This document shows positions 41,309-50,534 of a stretch of 64,000 nucleotides of DNA, piece by piece (the stretch's first letter is position 1; every line of letters starts with the position of its first letter). Below the pieces are notes generated by a model. That model was not told where the DNA came from. It saw nothing but the letters and a program-made list of their open reading frames with translations, and did no database searches. The DNA is taken from contig JADKDV010000004.1 of the NCBI GenBank assembly GCA_016718315.1, positions 744,001 to 808,000 on the forward strand, given 5' to 3'. Both the position numbers and the translations under genes were made by a program. This DNA comes from Candidatus Obscuribacter sp. (GTDB lineage: Bacteria > Cyanobacteriota > Vampirovibrionia > Obscuribacterales > Obscuribacteraceae).

Positions 41309-42739
41309 ATGGCTACTGCAACAGATAGCTCACGCATTGACGCGCCCCAGGAACACTCCTCAAAAGGAGATGCACCTACTCAGCATATTGATCGCGTTGA
41401 GCTATTAAAATCCGATAGACCCGATAGTGCGCAGACTGCTGCCAAGCCAGCCGAAGGCGGGCTTGGACTTAAAGGCAACAGCTCTGAAGGTGTGCTTGAT
41501 TTTGGCAAAGACGATCCTTTTAGTGGCGACAATTCTGGTGATATGACCCGCGCTGTCAAATCGGGTAAGAAGACCCAGACAAAAGACTCTGGAGTAGAAA
41601 AGCCTGCTAAACCCGGAGCCGACGCCAGTGACAAGCCAGTCGAAGCGCCAGTGAAGTTACTCAACGACCCGGAAAAGTTAGATCCCAGTAAACCTACTGT
41701 TTTGTTTTTGGATGACTTCCGCAAGTCGTCAGCCGGACTGCAAAGTGACGCCAGAGATAAGAGTCTGGTGATTACTCAGGGTACTGAGATTGCACTAAAT
41801 GAAGTGACAACTAATCAGCGCCCGGGTCTTAAGAAGTCTGAAGAAACTGGCTTTACTCATGGAGAATTTAGTGCTCGCATGGCCGAAGCCAATGGCTATA
41901 ACGCTATTAGAGCGCAGCTGGGAGACAAGCCCGACAACTCTCTGACTGACTTTTCGAAGCCTCTAAACAGCATTGCAGATCAAATTGATGCCGGTAAACT
42001 AAAGTTGGGCAAAGGTGACGTGATTAACGTCAGTATGGGCGGCTTTGATCCATCTTTTGAACAGCTCAATGGACTTTTGAATTCAAATAAAGACAACACC
42101 ATAACACCCCAAAATATCAATAACCCCGAGACACAAAGAGATGTGCTCGAGCGCATTGGTAAGCTCTCTGAAGATCCCAGCCAGAGTGATGTTAAAAGAG
42201 AGTGGGGGCGTATTTTGCTAAATACCAATCAAGCCATCCAGAGATTACAAGACAAAGGCATCGAAGTATTGCACTCTGCTTCTAACGACGGAAAAGACAC
42301 TGTCAGTCTGGAATTTTTGAAAGCTAATCGCGAGCTTGCTTCTGTCGATCCTGGTACTGGCAAGCCCGATGCATTTGCCGTTGAGCACTCACGCGTTACC
42401 CCAGGCAATGGTGTCTATCCGATTAGATTTCAGCCTGGCACCGAGATGGGCGGCGGACGTGAAGGCAAATACACTGTCGAAGGCACCGGCGTCAAATTTA
42501 GAGGCGAAGAATTTGGCAATCTCAACATGCAGCAAACAGTCAGTATCTTTGGTGCCAAGGCTAAATCCGATGAAGGTGTGAAACAAGCTTTTGACAAGAT
42601 GATCGGCCGAGAGCAACCACCACGCAACAACGAGAATGGTTATCTGGTGGCAGTTGCTGTCGGTAATTCATTTGTCAATATCGACTATTTGCAACGAAAC
42701 CGTGAACGCTTGCAAGAGCTAAAACGTGGCGCTAATTGA
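41309..42739 (+). CDS. Subtilase-fold (S8-like) protein, probably catalytically inactive
   Basis: A 476-residue protein. The first 120 residues are polar and low in complexity. The remainder carries the order of S8 peptidase elements: D135/D136 in VLFLDDF, H184 in GFTHGEFSARMA, the INVSMGG strand, N326 in HSASNDG (oxyanion-hole position) and a PGTEMGGG stretch. Where GTSMA is expected, 68 residues after the asparagine, it has EGTGVKF with glycine at 394. In subtilisin the asparagine-to-serine distance is 66. The catalytic serine thus seems to be lost. An upstream extension to TTG 41207 would add a hydrophobic stretch (LYIVFIASPLLPPLPFFL), but the promoter position argues against it. Function is unknown; a binding role for the pseudo-protease is inference. 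Confidence 0.55.
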   Translation: MATATDSSRIDAPQEHSSKGDAPTQHIDRVELLKSDRPDSAQTAAKPAEGGLGLKGNSSEGVLDFGKDDPFSGDNSGDMTRAVKSGKKTQTKDSGVEKPAKPGADASDKPVEAPVKLLNDPEKLDPSKPTVLFLDDFRKSSAGLQSDARDKSLVITQGTEIALNEVTTNQRPGLKKSEETGFTHGEFSARMAEANGYNAIRAQLGDKPDNSLTDFSKPLNSIADQIDAGKLKLGKGDVINVSMGGFDPSFEQLNGLLNSNKDNTITPQNINNPETQRDVLERIGKLSEDPSQSDVKREWGRILLNTNQAIQRLQDKGIEVLHSASNDGKDTVSLEFLKANRELASVDPGTGKPDAFAVEHSRVTPGNGVYPIRFQPGTEMGGGREGKYTVEGTGVKFRGEEFGNLNMQQTVSIFGAKAKSDEGVKQAFDKMIGREQPPRNNENGYLVAVAVGNSFVNIDYLQRNRERLQELKRGAN

Positions 42740-42808
42740 AGATTGGGCTTGCTTGCTACTTAAATTGCGGGTATATAGATTTTGTCTCTTAAAAGAGTGA
42801 GATGAATT

Positions 42809-44065
42809 TTGAAGCCCTTAACAGTTGGTCTGAGCGTGAGCGTAGGTTGCGTTTTGGGCTGCTTTGCAGCAGCCTTTGCCGAGCCTAATCTTTATACGCG
42901 TGTTACGGGGGTTACCTCTCCACACGGATTGAAGTATTTTATGAGCGCTTCACAGAAACTTTCTAAAGGTGATAAACGTGGTGCCATTGCTGACTATTCT
43001 GAGTTGATCAAGATTGAGCCAGGCAATGGACTGTTTTATGCCAGTAGAGCCTTTTTGTTTGCCGAATTGGATGAGGAGCAAAAAGCAATTGAAGATTGTA
43101 AGTCAGCTCTTGCCTGTCCCAATTTAACTGCTGCCATTTACTTTAGAGTGGCTAAGACAAAGGCTCTTCTTGGTGACAGTGAGGGAGCTATCGAAGATTT
43201 TAGCCATACAATCGCGCTCAATCCAAAGTTCTTCCAGGTTTATTCTTTCCGTGCCATAGAGTTTGAGCGTCTAGACCGATATCAGTCCGCTCTCGATGAC
43301 TTCAATACCGAGTTGAGTAAACACCCTGACGATGCCTGGTCATTTAGCGAACGTGCAAAACTCCATGTGCGAATGCGAAACTCAGAAGGGGCTAGATCTG
43401 ATTTTGCCAGGGTCATTAAACTTGATCCTCAGTTGGGGTACCGTGCTAGAGGCTTTATAAGAGCCGAACTCAGAGATGAGCGAGGCGCTATTGCGGACTT
43501 TACTGAGGCTATTAAGTACAGTCCTAAAAATGCTGAGCTTTACCGTAAACGTGGGACTGCAAAATTTACTTCTGGAGATACAAAAGGGGCCATCGCTGAT
43601 TTTGATATGGCTTTAGCTATTGAGCCAAATCATGCAGGAGCGCTGGCCCGACGTGCTGACGCTAAAGTACGGCTTAACGACAGAGAGGGCGCGCTTAAAG
43701 ACTTTGATGGTGCCATCAAGCTTGATCCCAAAAATGCCATAACCTATGTTGGTAGAGCTATTGCTCGTGCTGAATTCGAAGACAGGGCTGGAGCCATGGC
43801 TGACTTTGAGCAGTCGCTAAAGATCTATGAAAACTCGTCTGTGTACGTATGCCGCGCTGACTATAAGAGTAAGTGGGGTGACACTAGTGGTGCAATCAGT
43901 GATTACACGGTGGCCCTTAAATACAGACCTAAAGACGCAAGTACCTACAAGGCTCGTGGCGAGTTAAGGCTGCGCACTGGGGATCTGGCCGGGGCTCAGT
44001 CTGATTTTGTGCAAGCTGCTAAGTTTACTATTCACGACAAGGTCCGGTTGCCTGTAGTGTTTTGA
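42809..44065 (+). CDS. Exported TPR-repeat protein (about ten repeats)
   Basis: A 418-residue protein starting at TTG 42809. A signal peptide (VGLSVSVGCVLGCFAAAFA) precedes nearly continuous tetratricopeptide repeats of 34 residues. Recurring patterns include GDKRGAIADYSELIKIEPG, GDTKGAIADFDMALAIEPN and NDREGALKDFDGAIKLDPK. The regular G-A-I-x-D-[FY] signature shows recent repeat expansion. It lacks any other domain and probably acts as a protein-interaction scaffold outside the cytoplasm. The following gene (44133) is on the same strand 67 nt on and also ends in TPRs. Confidence 0.8.
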   Translation: MKPLTVGLSVSVGCVLGCFAAAFAEPNLYTRVTGVTSPHGLKYFMSASQKLSKGDKRGAIADYSELIKIEPGNGLFYASRAFLFAELDEEQKAIEDCKSALACPNLTAAIYFRVAKTKALLGDSEGAIEDFSHTIALNPKFFQVYSFRAIEFERLDRYQSALDDFNTELSKHPDDAWSFSERAKLHVRMRNSEGARSDFARVIKLDPQLGYRARGFIRAELRDERGAIADFTEAIKYSPKNAELYRKRGTAKFTSGDTKGAIADFDMALAIEPNHAGALARRADAKVRLNDREGALKDFDGAIKLDPKNAITYVGRAIARAEFEDRAGAMADFEQSLKIYENSSVYVCRADYKSKWGDTSGAISDYTVALKYRPKDASTYKARGELRLRTGDLAGAQSDFVQAAKFTIHDKVRLPVVF

Positions 44066-44132
44066 TTAATCCCTCCCCGATAATTTTTGCTTGCTGGCAG
44101 TAATATTGGATATCGGTGATGCGAGATCTAAA

Positions 44133-45152
44133 ATGAGACGTTTGATTGAGACTAGATTGTTTGCCCTGGCCTGCTTGAGCGTCATGGCGGTTTTGCCAGG
44201 CTTTACTCAAAATAGCACAGGGCCAGCCTCCGGTGAGAGTAGTGTAGTCATACGCGAAGTCTCCGACTTTAAGTCTTTGCCTTTACTCAAGGCTAAATCT
44301 ATCCGCATGTCATTTGCTGATCAGTCCTATGAGGATGGCAAACACTTTGCCTATCTTGAGGGTTTGGTCGGTGCCAAGGTTGTCTGGAAGAAGCCGGTAT
44401 TAATACCGGAAGACCTCAATCTTGCTAAGACCGATGTCACAGCTTCTGGTCATCAAATTACAATTATTTCTCAGTTGCCCTTTAGTGCAGCATATACCAG
44501 TCTTACTTATACTTTTGATGGTGATAAAGTCAAACTCATTGCCACCGAGCATGGTGACCCCTCTCGTGAGGTTGTAGATCAACTAAAGAGTTTGGCTACA
44601 AGTGGTACTCGCAGTGCCTTTGACCGTTTTGCTAAGGGCGACAACAGTATCATGTACCCCGGTCAGTATGTGCACAGAGATGCCATTGAGACTTTGCTTG
44701 CGGCCGGACACAAGGCAGCTCTCAAGGACTTTGAGGCCGGGCGAGTTAAGCAAGCTCTGGAGCGCCTGGAGATTGCTTTTGATGCCAGTTATTATCTGGT
44801 CAGCCTCAATGAAGATTTGCCTGGCTGTGATGGTAAATCGCCAGTACGCTGGCTTGAAGCCTGGACCACTAGCACAATCGCCATGCCTGCAGCAGACTGG
44901 GCGCCAAGACTAAACGATTATGGCTATTTTTTGCAAAAGCTAGGCCGTAACAAAGAGGCTATCACTGTATTTGAGACTGTAATAAAAGACTGCCCGGAGC
45001 GCACAGCTGCTTATCTAAACTTGGCTGATTCTCACTATAAAGTGGGGAGTCCTAAATCCGCTAGAGCAAATTACGAGCTTTACTCGACCAAAATGGCCAA
45101 AGAAGGCAAGAAGGCGCAGATACCAGCGCGTGTTTTGGAGCGCATCAACTAA
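44133..45152 (+). CDS. Exported protein with C-terminal TPR pair
   Basis: About 339 residues from ATG 44133, chosen because it puts a clean signal peptide (LFALACLSVMAVLPGFTQ) at the N-terminus; an open frame reaches back to 44091. The middle domain (about 30-260) is unknown, with strands such as KSIRMSFADQSYEDGKHF and a helical section (RVKQALERLEIAFDASYYL). The last 80 residues form TPRs (YGYFLQKLGRNKEAITVFE, YLNLADSHYKVGSPKSARAN). It is followed by a hairpin at 45182-45200. Confidence 0.65.
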   Translation: MRRLIETRLFALACLSVMAVLPGFTQNSTGPASGESSVVIREVSDFKSLPLLKAKSIRMSFADQSYEDGKHFAYLEGLVGAKVVWKKPVLIPEDLNLAKTDVTASGHQITIISQLPFSAAYTSLTYTFDGDKVKLIATEHGDPSREVVDQLKSLATSGTRSAFDRFAKGDNSIMYPGQYVHRDAIETLLAAGHKAALKDFEAGRVKQALERLEIAFDASYYLVSLNEDLPGCDGKSPVRWLEAWTTSTIAMPAADWAPRLNDYGYFLQKLGRNKEAITVFETVIKDCPERTAAYLNLADSHYKVGSPKSARANYELYSTKMAKEGKKAQIPARVLERIN

Positions 45153-45181
45153 GTCAGAGAATTTGGCGTTTGTTGTTCAAT

Positions 45182-45200
45182 GTGGACTTTTATAGTCCAC
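45182..45200 (+). terminator. Terminator-like hairpin
   Basis: A perfect 7-bp stem GTGGACT/AGTCCAC with a TTTAT loop lies 30 nt after the preceding stop codon. Only a weak T-stretch follows, so termination would be partial. Confidence 0.4.
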
Positions 45201-45253
45201 TTAGAAGACTAGGGGCAAGCGCCAAGCCATAACAGGGCTAAGGTTTTCTCTAA

Positions 45254-45297
45254 ATGTTTCGAAGTTTGCGGTATGTTTCGATATTTTCGATTATAAT
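45254..45297 (+). promoter_or_regulatory. Promoter and candidate operator of the toxin-antitoxin operon
   Basis: A perfect -10 box TATAAT lies at 45292-45297. Overlapping the -35 area are two direct repeats ATGTTTCGA (45254-45262 and 45273-45281, 19 nt apart), with a third partial copy ATTTTCGA at 45283-45290. Such repeats over a promoter are what an autoregulating antitoxin would bind. The -35 box is weak (TTGCGG with long spacing), which fits a tightly controlled promoter. Confidence 0.5.
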
Positions 45298-45329
45298 AAG
45301 TGGTAACGAAATGACAGGAGGTATTTGCC

Positions 45330-45773
45330 GTGAGCATGGTGCTTGAACCAATCTCAGCCAAAGATGAAGAGGCCGCAGTTGAGGCTTTTGGCAGAGCCCT
45401 TCGTGTGGTCCGTCCTCACGCTAAGTTGATTGCCCCAGACGGAAGAGAGATTCCAATTCCAACAGCTATCTACAAGGTTTTGGAGCAAGTTATTCCACTC
45501 TTGATTTCTGACAATGCTGTAAGCATAGTGCCTGTAGGCACTCTGCTTACGACTCAGCAGTCCGCCGACTTGCTCAATGTGTCGCGACCGCATTTGGTCA
45601 AGCTACTCGAGCAGGGTTCGATACGTTTTGAGCGCTCGAATGAGCCTGGAAGCCACCGGAAAATCAGATTTGTAGATCTAATGGAATACAAGCATAAGAT
45701 TGACATGGAAAGGCGGGAGCACCTTTGTAAGTTGACTCAGATGAGCCAGGAAGCTGGTTCCTACGAGGAATAG
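45330..45773 (+). CDS. Antitoxin with excisionase-like helix-turn-helix
   Basis: A 147-residue protein starting at GTG 45330 with a near-perfect AGGAGGT 7 nt upstream. A small helical N-terminal part is followed by an excisionase/MerR-like DNA-binding motif at about residues 72-110 (LLTTQQSADLLNVSRPHLVKLLEQGSI, then GSHRKIRFVDLMEYKHK). The charged C-terminal helix (MERREHLCKLTQMSQEAG) would be the toxin-neutralising part. It is immediately upstream of a PIN-domain gene, 7 nt apart, an arrangement typical for type II toxin-antitoxin loci. It probably represses its own promoter through the ATGTTTCGA repeats. Confidence 0.85.
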   Translation: MSMVLEPISAKDEEAAVEAFGRALRVVRPHAKLIAPDGREIPIPTAIYKVLEQVIPLLISDNAVSIVPVGTLLTTQQSADLLNVSRPHLVKLLEQGSIRFERSNEPGSHRKIRFVDLMEYKHKIDMERREHLCKLTQMSQEAGSYEE

Positions 45774-45780
45774 TCTCGGG

Positions 45781-46332
45781 ATGGCAACGTTTCCAATCGT
45801 CATCGACGCCTGTGTGTTATTCAATGCCCCGGTAAGAGACACATTGCTTCGGGCTGCCGAACATGGTTTCTGTCGAGTTCATTGGTCTAAGCAAATTCTC
45901 GATGAGACAACAAACAATCTTATAGAGCACGCGAAAATGGGGAAAGAGAAAGCTCAGTATTTGGTGGCGGAAATCTCAAAAGCATTTCCTGATGCTCTGG
46001 TAGTTGTGCCTGAAGAGCAGATTCAGGCGATGCGCAATGACCCAAAAGATAGGCATGTCGCTGCTTGCGCAGTCTGTGCACCAGCACAAGTTATTGTCAC
46101 TTTCAATTTGAACGATTTCATGTCGGAGACTCTTGTCGACTGGAATATCGAGGCGCAGCACCCTGATCAACAACTTTGTCATTTGTTCGACCTGTCGCCG
46201 GATACGCTGGTTACCATTCTCATTGAACAAGCCGGGGATCTGCGCGATATGACGCTGGACAAACTACTCCGAATTTTAGGCAAGCACGTGCCGTTATTTG
46301 TTGAGCGGGTGGAAAAACACATCAAAAGCTAA
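45781..46332 (+). CDS. PIN-domain ribonuclease toxin
   Basis: A 183-residue PIN-domain protein. Acidic metal-binding candidates are D9 in FPIVIDACVLF, the acidic residues in WSKQILDETTNNL, D in DPKDRHVAACAV, and the last strand VIVTFNLNDF. These occur in the order expected for PIN nucleases, which cut RNA with Mg or Mn. After the core, a 60-residue C-terminal extension (SPDTLVTILIEQAGDLRDM) follows, as in the longer PIN toxins paired with excisionase-type antitoxins. It is the second gene of the operon. Growth inhibition by RNA cleavage is inferred from the family. Confidence 0.87.
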   Translation: MATFPIVIDACVLFNAPVRDTLLRAAEHGFCRVHWSKQILDETTNNLIEHAKMGKEKAQYLVAEISKAFPDALVVVPEEQIQAMRNDPKDRHVAACAVCAPAQVIVTFNLNDFMSETLVDWNIEAQHPDQQLCHLFDLSPDTLVTILIEQAGDLRDMTLDKLLRILGKHVPLFVERVEKHIKS

Positions 46333-46516
46333 TACTCGGTCTCCTGTCTTTACTGACATGACTTTTGAAAACAACGGTTGCTCGTAAGACAGAGGAACAG
46401 TGACCGAAATCGTTGCAGTGTCGACTGGATGCCAATGTTTACTTCGCGGCCGGTATTCAAATTAATGCAATCAAATAGCAAAAGTCGTTAAACTTTTGGC
46501 ACTCCAAACTGAGGCA

Positions 46517-48058
46517 ATGTCTGTGGCAGATGTCAAAAACTTTTCGCGTCGTACTTTTTTGGCTAAGACAGCCAAGACTATAGGTACGGTCACAAGCTTA
46601 TTTTATGCCACGGGCATGATCACGGCTCCAGCGGTACAAGCTGCCAATAAGATATTGCCAGTCAAGGATCTCACCGACAAATTTGGATTTAAAGGTCGGG
46701 TATTGACTCCTGATCAGCCTGAGTTTAATGAGGCTGCTTTTGGTGGTCTCTGGAATCATCTGCGACCCACTCGCCATCCTCAAATACTCGTGCAAGTAAC
46801 AGGTGATGACGATGTCATCGCTGCTATCAAGTTTGCTAAAGCCAATCATATCAAGGTTACTGTGCGTGGCGGTGGTCACAACTGGTGCAATCCATCTCTA
46901 CGCAATAGTGGCATGCTTATAGACCTGACTAATTTGACCAAAGTAATCAGTATCGATGCTGAGAACAAAAAAGCTATTGTTGAACCAATCATCTCCAACC
47001 GTGACATCCAAAAAGCACTCAATGCCAAAGGCCTGTCATATCCCAGCGGACACTGTCCCGAAGTCAAGCTCTCCGGCTACTTGCTCAGTGGTGGCATGGC
47101 CTGGAATCAAGGTGAGTGGGGTCCTGGAGTTGGCAGTGTGGAGGCTATTGAGCTTGTCACCGCCGATGGTGAATTGATTAAGGCCAGTGCTACCCAAAAT
47201 CAAGATTATTTTTGGGCTGCCCGTGGCTCTGGTTGTAGCTTCTTTGGTGTGGTCTTGCGTTATCATCTCAAGCTCTACGACTTGCCTAAGGCCATTACCA
47301 GTAGCGTCTATTACTATCATCATGATGATGTGGTCAAAGTGGCTGAGTGGTTGCAGACAGTCGCGCCACAACTCTCTAACAAAGTCGAATTGAGTTTATT
47401 TGTAGTCAAAGCCCCCGCTGATCTAAAAGAACAGGCAAAAAATACTGGTGGGGTAGTGGCTATGGTGACAGGCACTATGTTTGCCAATACTGCTGACGAG
47501 GGCAAGGCCGCTCTGGCTTTATTGGATACTTGCCCAGTTATCGGTAAGTGTCTTAAGAAGTCTGTTAACGAGCCTATGACTTTTGAGCAGCTCTTTGATG
47601 CCTCGGGTGCGCTCTGGCCAGCAGGCTTGCGCAGCCGTGTTGATGCTATGTTTAGTGACGCTAGTCCTGCCACTATATTTAGTGCTCTTAAAGAGCATAA
47701 TGAGCATTTCCCGTCTGATACCACTGTGTTTATGTTTGCCATCTTTACTGGCAAAAACGTACCAGCACCACTGCTTACCGATGCTGCTTTTAGCATGAGT
47801 GCCAAACTTTATGGCGGTCCATGGACTATGTGGCAGTCTGCCGGCGATGACGCCGCTAACAGCGCCTGGCACGACAAGTGTGTCAAATTGCTTGCGCCGC
47901 ATGTCTGTGGTCATTATGTATCGGAGTCCAATACTGTATTGCATCCAGAGTTTGCCCGAGGCGCCTTCAAAAAAGCTAATTGGGATAAACTGCAGCGCCT
48001 AAAAGCCAAGCACGACCCTCAGGGCTTATTCTTTGACTTTACTGGTGGTTTGACTTAA
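46517..48058 (+). CDS. Tat-exported FAD-linked oxidase (berberine-bridge-like)
   Basis: A 513-residue protein from ATG 46517, with GAGG just upstream. The N-terminus has a twin-arginine motif (SRRTFLAK) and a hydrophobic stretch ending at about residue 45 (AVQAA), so folded export by Tat is likely. The FAD-binding PCMH-type domain shows FAKANHIKVTVRGGGHNW, where the histidine is the usual covalent FAD attachment, then DLTNLTKV, SGHCPEVKLSGYLLSGGMAWN and GSGCSFFGVVLRY. A C-terminal berberine-bridge-like end (LKAKHDPQGLFFDFTG) completes the family plan. These enzymes oxidise sugars, alkaloids or phenolics with oxygen; the substrate is unknown. Confidence 0.88.
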   Translation: MSVADVKNFSRRTFLAKTAKTIGTVTSLFYATGMITAPAVQAANKILPVKDLTDKFGFKGRVLTPDQPEFNEAAFGGLWNHLRPTRHPQILVQVTGDDDVIAAIKFAKANHIKVTVRGGGHNWCNPSLRNSGMLIDLTNLTKVISIDAENKKAIVEPIISNRDIQKALNAKGLSYPSGHCPEVKLSGYLLSGGMAWNQGEWGPGVGSVEAIELVTADGELIKASATQNQDYFWAARGSGCSFFGVVLRYHLKLYDLPKAITSSVYYYHHDDVVKVAEWLQTVAPQLSNKVELSLFVVKAPADLKEQAKNTGGVVAMVTGTMFANTADEGKAALALLDTCPVIGKCLKKSVNEPMTFEQLFDASGALWPAGLRSRVDAMFSDASPATIFSALKEHNEHFPSDTTVFMFAIFTGKNVPAPLLTDAAFSMSAKLYGGPWTMWQSAGDDAANSAWHDKCVKLLAPHVCGHYVSESNTVLHPEFARGAFKKANWDKLQRLKAKHDPQGLFFDFTGGLT

Positions 48059-48085
48059 GTCCAGAGTTCTCAACTGAGCCAAAAA

Positions 48086-49024
48086 TCAAATAGTTTCGAC
48101 TGTGCGCAAAAGGTCTAGCAATTCTTCGTGCAATAGTTCGATAGTAAATTGGGTGTCAAATAGCATGCGGATGCGCTTGGTCAAAAGCGGTATGTTTTCG
48201 CGGTATCTTTTGCCGGCGGGCTGGACAGCTGCCAGCTTTTCCAGGTTTTCTTTGCTTTCGGAGGTAAGATACTTACCTTTTTTCCAGTTAGTAACTAGGG
48301 TATCAATGCGCGTTTTTTTGTCGGCACTATTTGGTGGCACAGCATTTAGATAATTTGTGATGATCTCGATGCGATGATCTGGTTTGTCGTTGGCATCTAT
48401 GTGGAAGACATCAGCCAGTATCGTCGAGCCGCCATCAAGTTTTTTTGTACCACTGCGACTCTCTATTAGTGACAAAGTCGAAAATAGTAAGCCAATACTG
48501 CTCGCTAAAAGTAGTAGCTCTGTGCCAGTCTTGGCTTGATCACGCAAAAAGTAAGGACCTGACAGTGTGCCAAGCACACCAATTTGCATAAAGTTGGCCG
48601 TAAATATCATGTTGAGGTTGCGTTGTCTGCGCGCTTGCAGCATGTCGTGACCGGCGTATGCCCAGGCCAGCTCTCGGTCGATTCGACCTGCTACCATGCG
48701 TACTTCCAGTGATCCGCCCAGTACTCTATCGAGAATATCTACCTTTAGTCCTAATTCTTCATCAGTGAGAGTGTTTATAGCTCCATCAGCTTTTGCTCTT
48801 TTTATTTCGAGCAATCTCTCTACCTTGGGCAATATGCCGAGTAAAACTGCTGCCTCTCTGGCTTTGGGCGATAGAGTGTAGTTGCTCGTATTGAGTGAGA
48901 GGGTGTCAGCATCAATGCGCTGTGCCTGGGCTGGCAGCATGGGTCCGTACTGAGCAAATAAAAACATGACTGTAAATGCCAGAAGTTGGCATTTTGTTTT
49001 ATTTGGTTGGCGTCTATTGATCAC
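48086..49024 (-). CDS. Unknown exported protein, paralogue of the upstream gene
   Basis: About 312 residues from GTG 49024, chosen because it places a signal peptide (LLAFTVMFLFAQYGPMLPAQA) at the N-terminus and follows the upstream stop by 10 nt; the open frame extends to 49126 inside the neighbour. It shares a layout with the gene at 49035-50018: a signal peptide, a helical domain with EVRMVAGRIDRELAWAYAG, then a hydrophobic pair with NMIFTANFMQIGVLGTLSGPY, and a polar C-terminal half ending in helices. Possibly it is membrane-associated. The function is unknown. It converges on the FAD oxidase gene. Confidence 0.65.
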   Translation of the reverse strand: MINRRQPNKTKCQLLAFTVMFLFAQYGPMLPAQAQRIDADTLSLNTSNYTLSPKAREAAVLLGILPKVERLLEIKRAKADGAINTLTDEELGLKVDILDRVLGGSLEVRMVAGRIDRELAWAYAGHDMLQARRQRNLNMIFTANFMQIGVLGTLSGPYFLRDQAKTGTELLLLASSIGLLFSTLSLIESRSGTKKLDGGSTILADVFHIDANDKPDHRIEIITNYLNAVPPNSADKKTRIDTLVTNWKKGKYLTSESKENLEKLAAVQPAGKRYRENIPLLTKRIRMLFDTQFTIELLHEELLDLLRTVETI

Positions 49025-49034
49025 TGCTAGAGTC

Positions 49035-50018
49035 TCACTTGATGGATGGTGGATTTTGCCCCGTACTACCGGATGCAATGGTTGTTGCTGTGGTTGATTG
49101 GTGCAATTCAAAAAGGCAGGCATCAAATTCTTCGATGTGAGTTTTCATGTCTTGCAGTAGCGAGACGCGCTGATTTAAAAGTCCGATTGATTCGTTGATA
49201 TCGTTATCGGGACTATCGGTGACTAGTTTGATTGTTCTGTCGTCTCCGGCTCTGACTCCACCAAAAGATTGCCAGTGTTTTACCAGTATCTCGCGGCGCG
49301 TCAACGTCTGCGGTGCACCTGGTACTGGTGAGTTAAAAAATTTCCAGAGGTAGCTGTTTTGTGCGTCGCGCGGTTTGTAGGCTGGATCAAAGATATGAGC
49401 CAGCATATTGCCGTTGCGGTCTGGTCTTTTGTGATACCAGTAGGGCACTGTTAGATTTATTGTGGAGAGCAGAAGGCTTGTGCTAAATGAGCTAATGGCA
49501 ATTGTTTGTCTGGCCACTGGATTGTATTTTTTGAGGGCCATTGAGTTTTTAACTACACCACAAATGCCACCCTGGAAAAAGTTTGCTGTATTGAGCATGT
49601 TAGAAGTCATGTTCTTTTTGGCAACCAGACCATCGAGGGCAATGTGAGTTTCGGCCAAGTCAAAGTCGATTTCGTTTACTACCCGTCTTACTTCTTCTGA
49701 GGCTTCGAGCATGCGCCAGAGTAAAAGCATTCTGGCGTTTTGAGTCGCTTTTGGCAGGGACGCTGTGTCTTGACCACCTTGTTTGGCGTTTTTGATTTTT
49801 TCGACAATGCTTGAGACGCCAAGGAGCTGCTCCATCTCTCTGGCGTCAGCGCGCAGATAACCTTGAGCTTCGCTGCTGAGATCTCTATCCGGAGTTAGTT
49901 TGATGTCGAGGAAGTTTTCTTTTGGGGTTGCAAAGGCAGGTGTGATAAGTGTTTGCAGCAGTATGGCCGGCACTATAAGTCGGATTAAGTTGAATAACTT
50001 CATGCCAGTTACGTTCAT
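49035..50018 (-). CDS. Unknown exported protein, paralogue of the downstream gene
   Basis: A 327-residue protein; an internal ATG at 50003 would shorten it by five and give a tidier signal peptide (LFNLIRLIVPAILLQTLITP, cleavage after AFA). Helical segment VRRVVNEIDFDLAETHIALDG and hydrophobic NTANFFQGGICGVV match in position the corresponding parts of the next gene, including the TANFxQxGxxG motif. The pair is thus an old tandem duplication. The C-terminus is Thr/Ser-rich. The function is unknown. Confidence 0.65.
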   Translation of the reverse strand: MNVTGMKLFNLIRLIVPAILLQTLITPAFATPKENFLDIKLTPDRDLSSEAQGYLRADAREMEQLLGVSSIVEKIKNAKQGGQDTASLPKATQNARMLLLWRMLEASEEVRRVVNEIDFDLAETHIALDGLVAKKNMTSNMLNTANFFQGGICGVVKNSMALKKYNPVARQTIAISSFSTSLLLSTINLTVPYWYHKRPDRNGNMLAHIFDPAYKPRDAQNSYLWKFFNSPVPGAPQTLTRREILVKHWQSFGGVRAGDDRTIKLVTDSPDNDINESIGLLNQRVSLLQDMKTHIEEFDACLFELHQSTTATTIASGSTGQNPPSIK

Positions 50019-50534
50019 CTGCCGCGGTTGCTTGTTTTGTCATTTTTTACACAATTGTTATCATACTCTATCGATGCGCCATTGCGGGCTCAGTGGGTGT
50101 GATTATCAGCCCTGCTGACAACTTTGCTGTTTTGGAGCCTGCTGAGCTTATAAAATTCGCAAGCGTCTTGGCCGGTTTGTTTTTGGTATCAGAAATGGTG
50201 CCTACTGTGCCTCTCTCTCTCTCTTGTTCTTAGAGCAAGTACGTGTTGATGTGTTGCTTACTTGATTTTGTGGCTGCATCAGTCAGCGCACCCCAGCGTA
50301 CAGTGTATGGTAAGACACATAAGTTATTAAAGTTATCTTGCCCCCAAACGACCGTGGTATGGCATTTGTCGGTAGTAAACCGGTAAATGTTCGTTGGCGG
50401 ACAAAATAATTATCTTTATCACTCAGATATCACCTACAATGGCATGAGAAAAGGCCAACGATTGTTATCAGGGCATTCCCCTCTCTCGCTTATAACCTTT
50501 GTCTGGTAACCATTCAGACACCAACGGTGGGGCG
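50019..50534. other. Intergenic region, about 515 nt
   Basis: The region separates the minus-strand paralogue pair from the plus-strand receiver pair. It contains a CT microsatellite at about 50211-50224 and no convincing gene, tRNA or terminator. A TACAAT box near 50430 could serve the receiver operon, but its -35 partner is not at good spacing. Confidence 0.35.

Noticed and set aside
50211..50224. CT dinucleotide run as a phase-variation tract
   Set aside because: It is short and lies in no gene or recognisable promoter.
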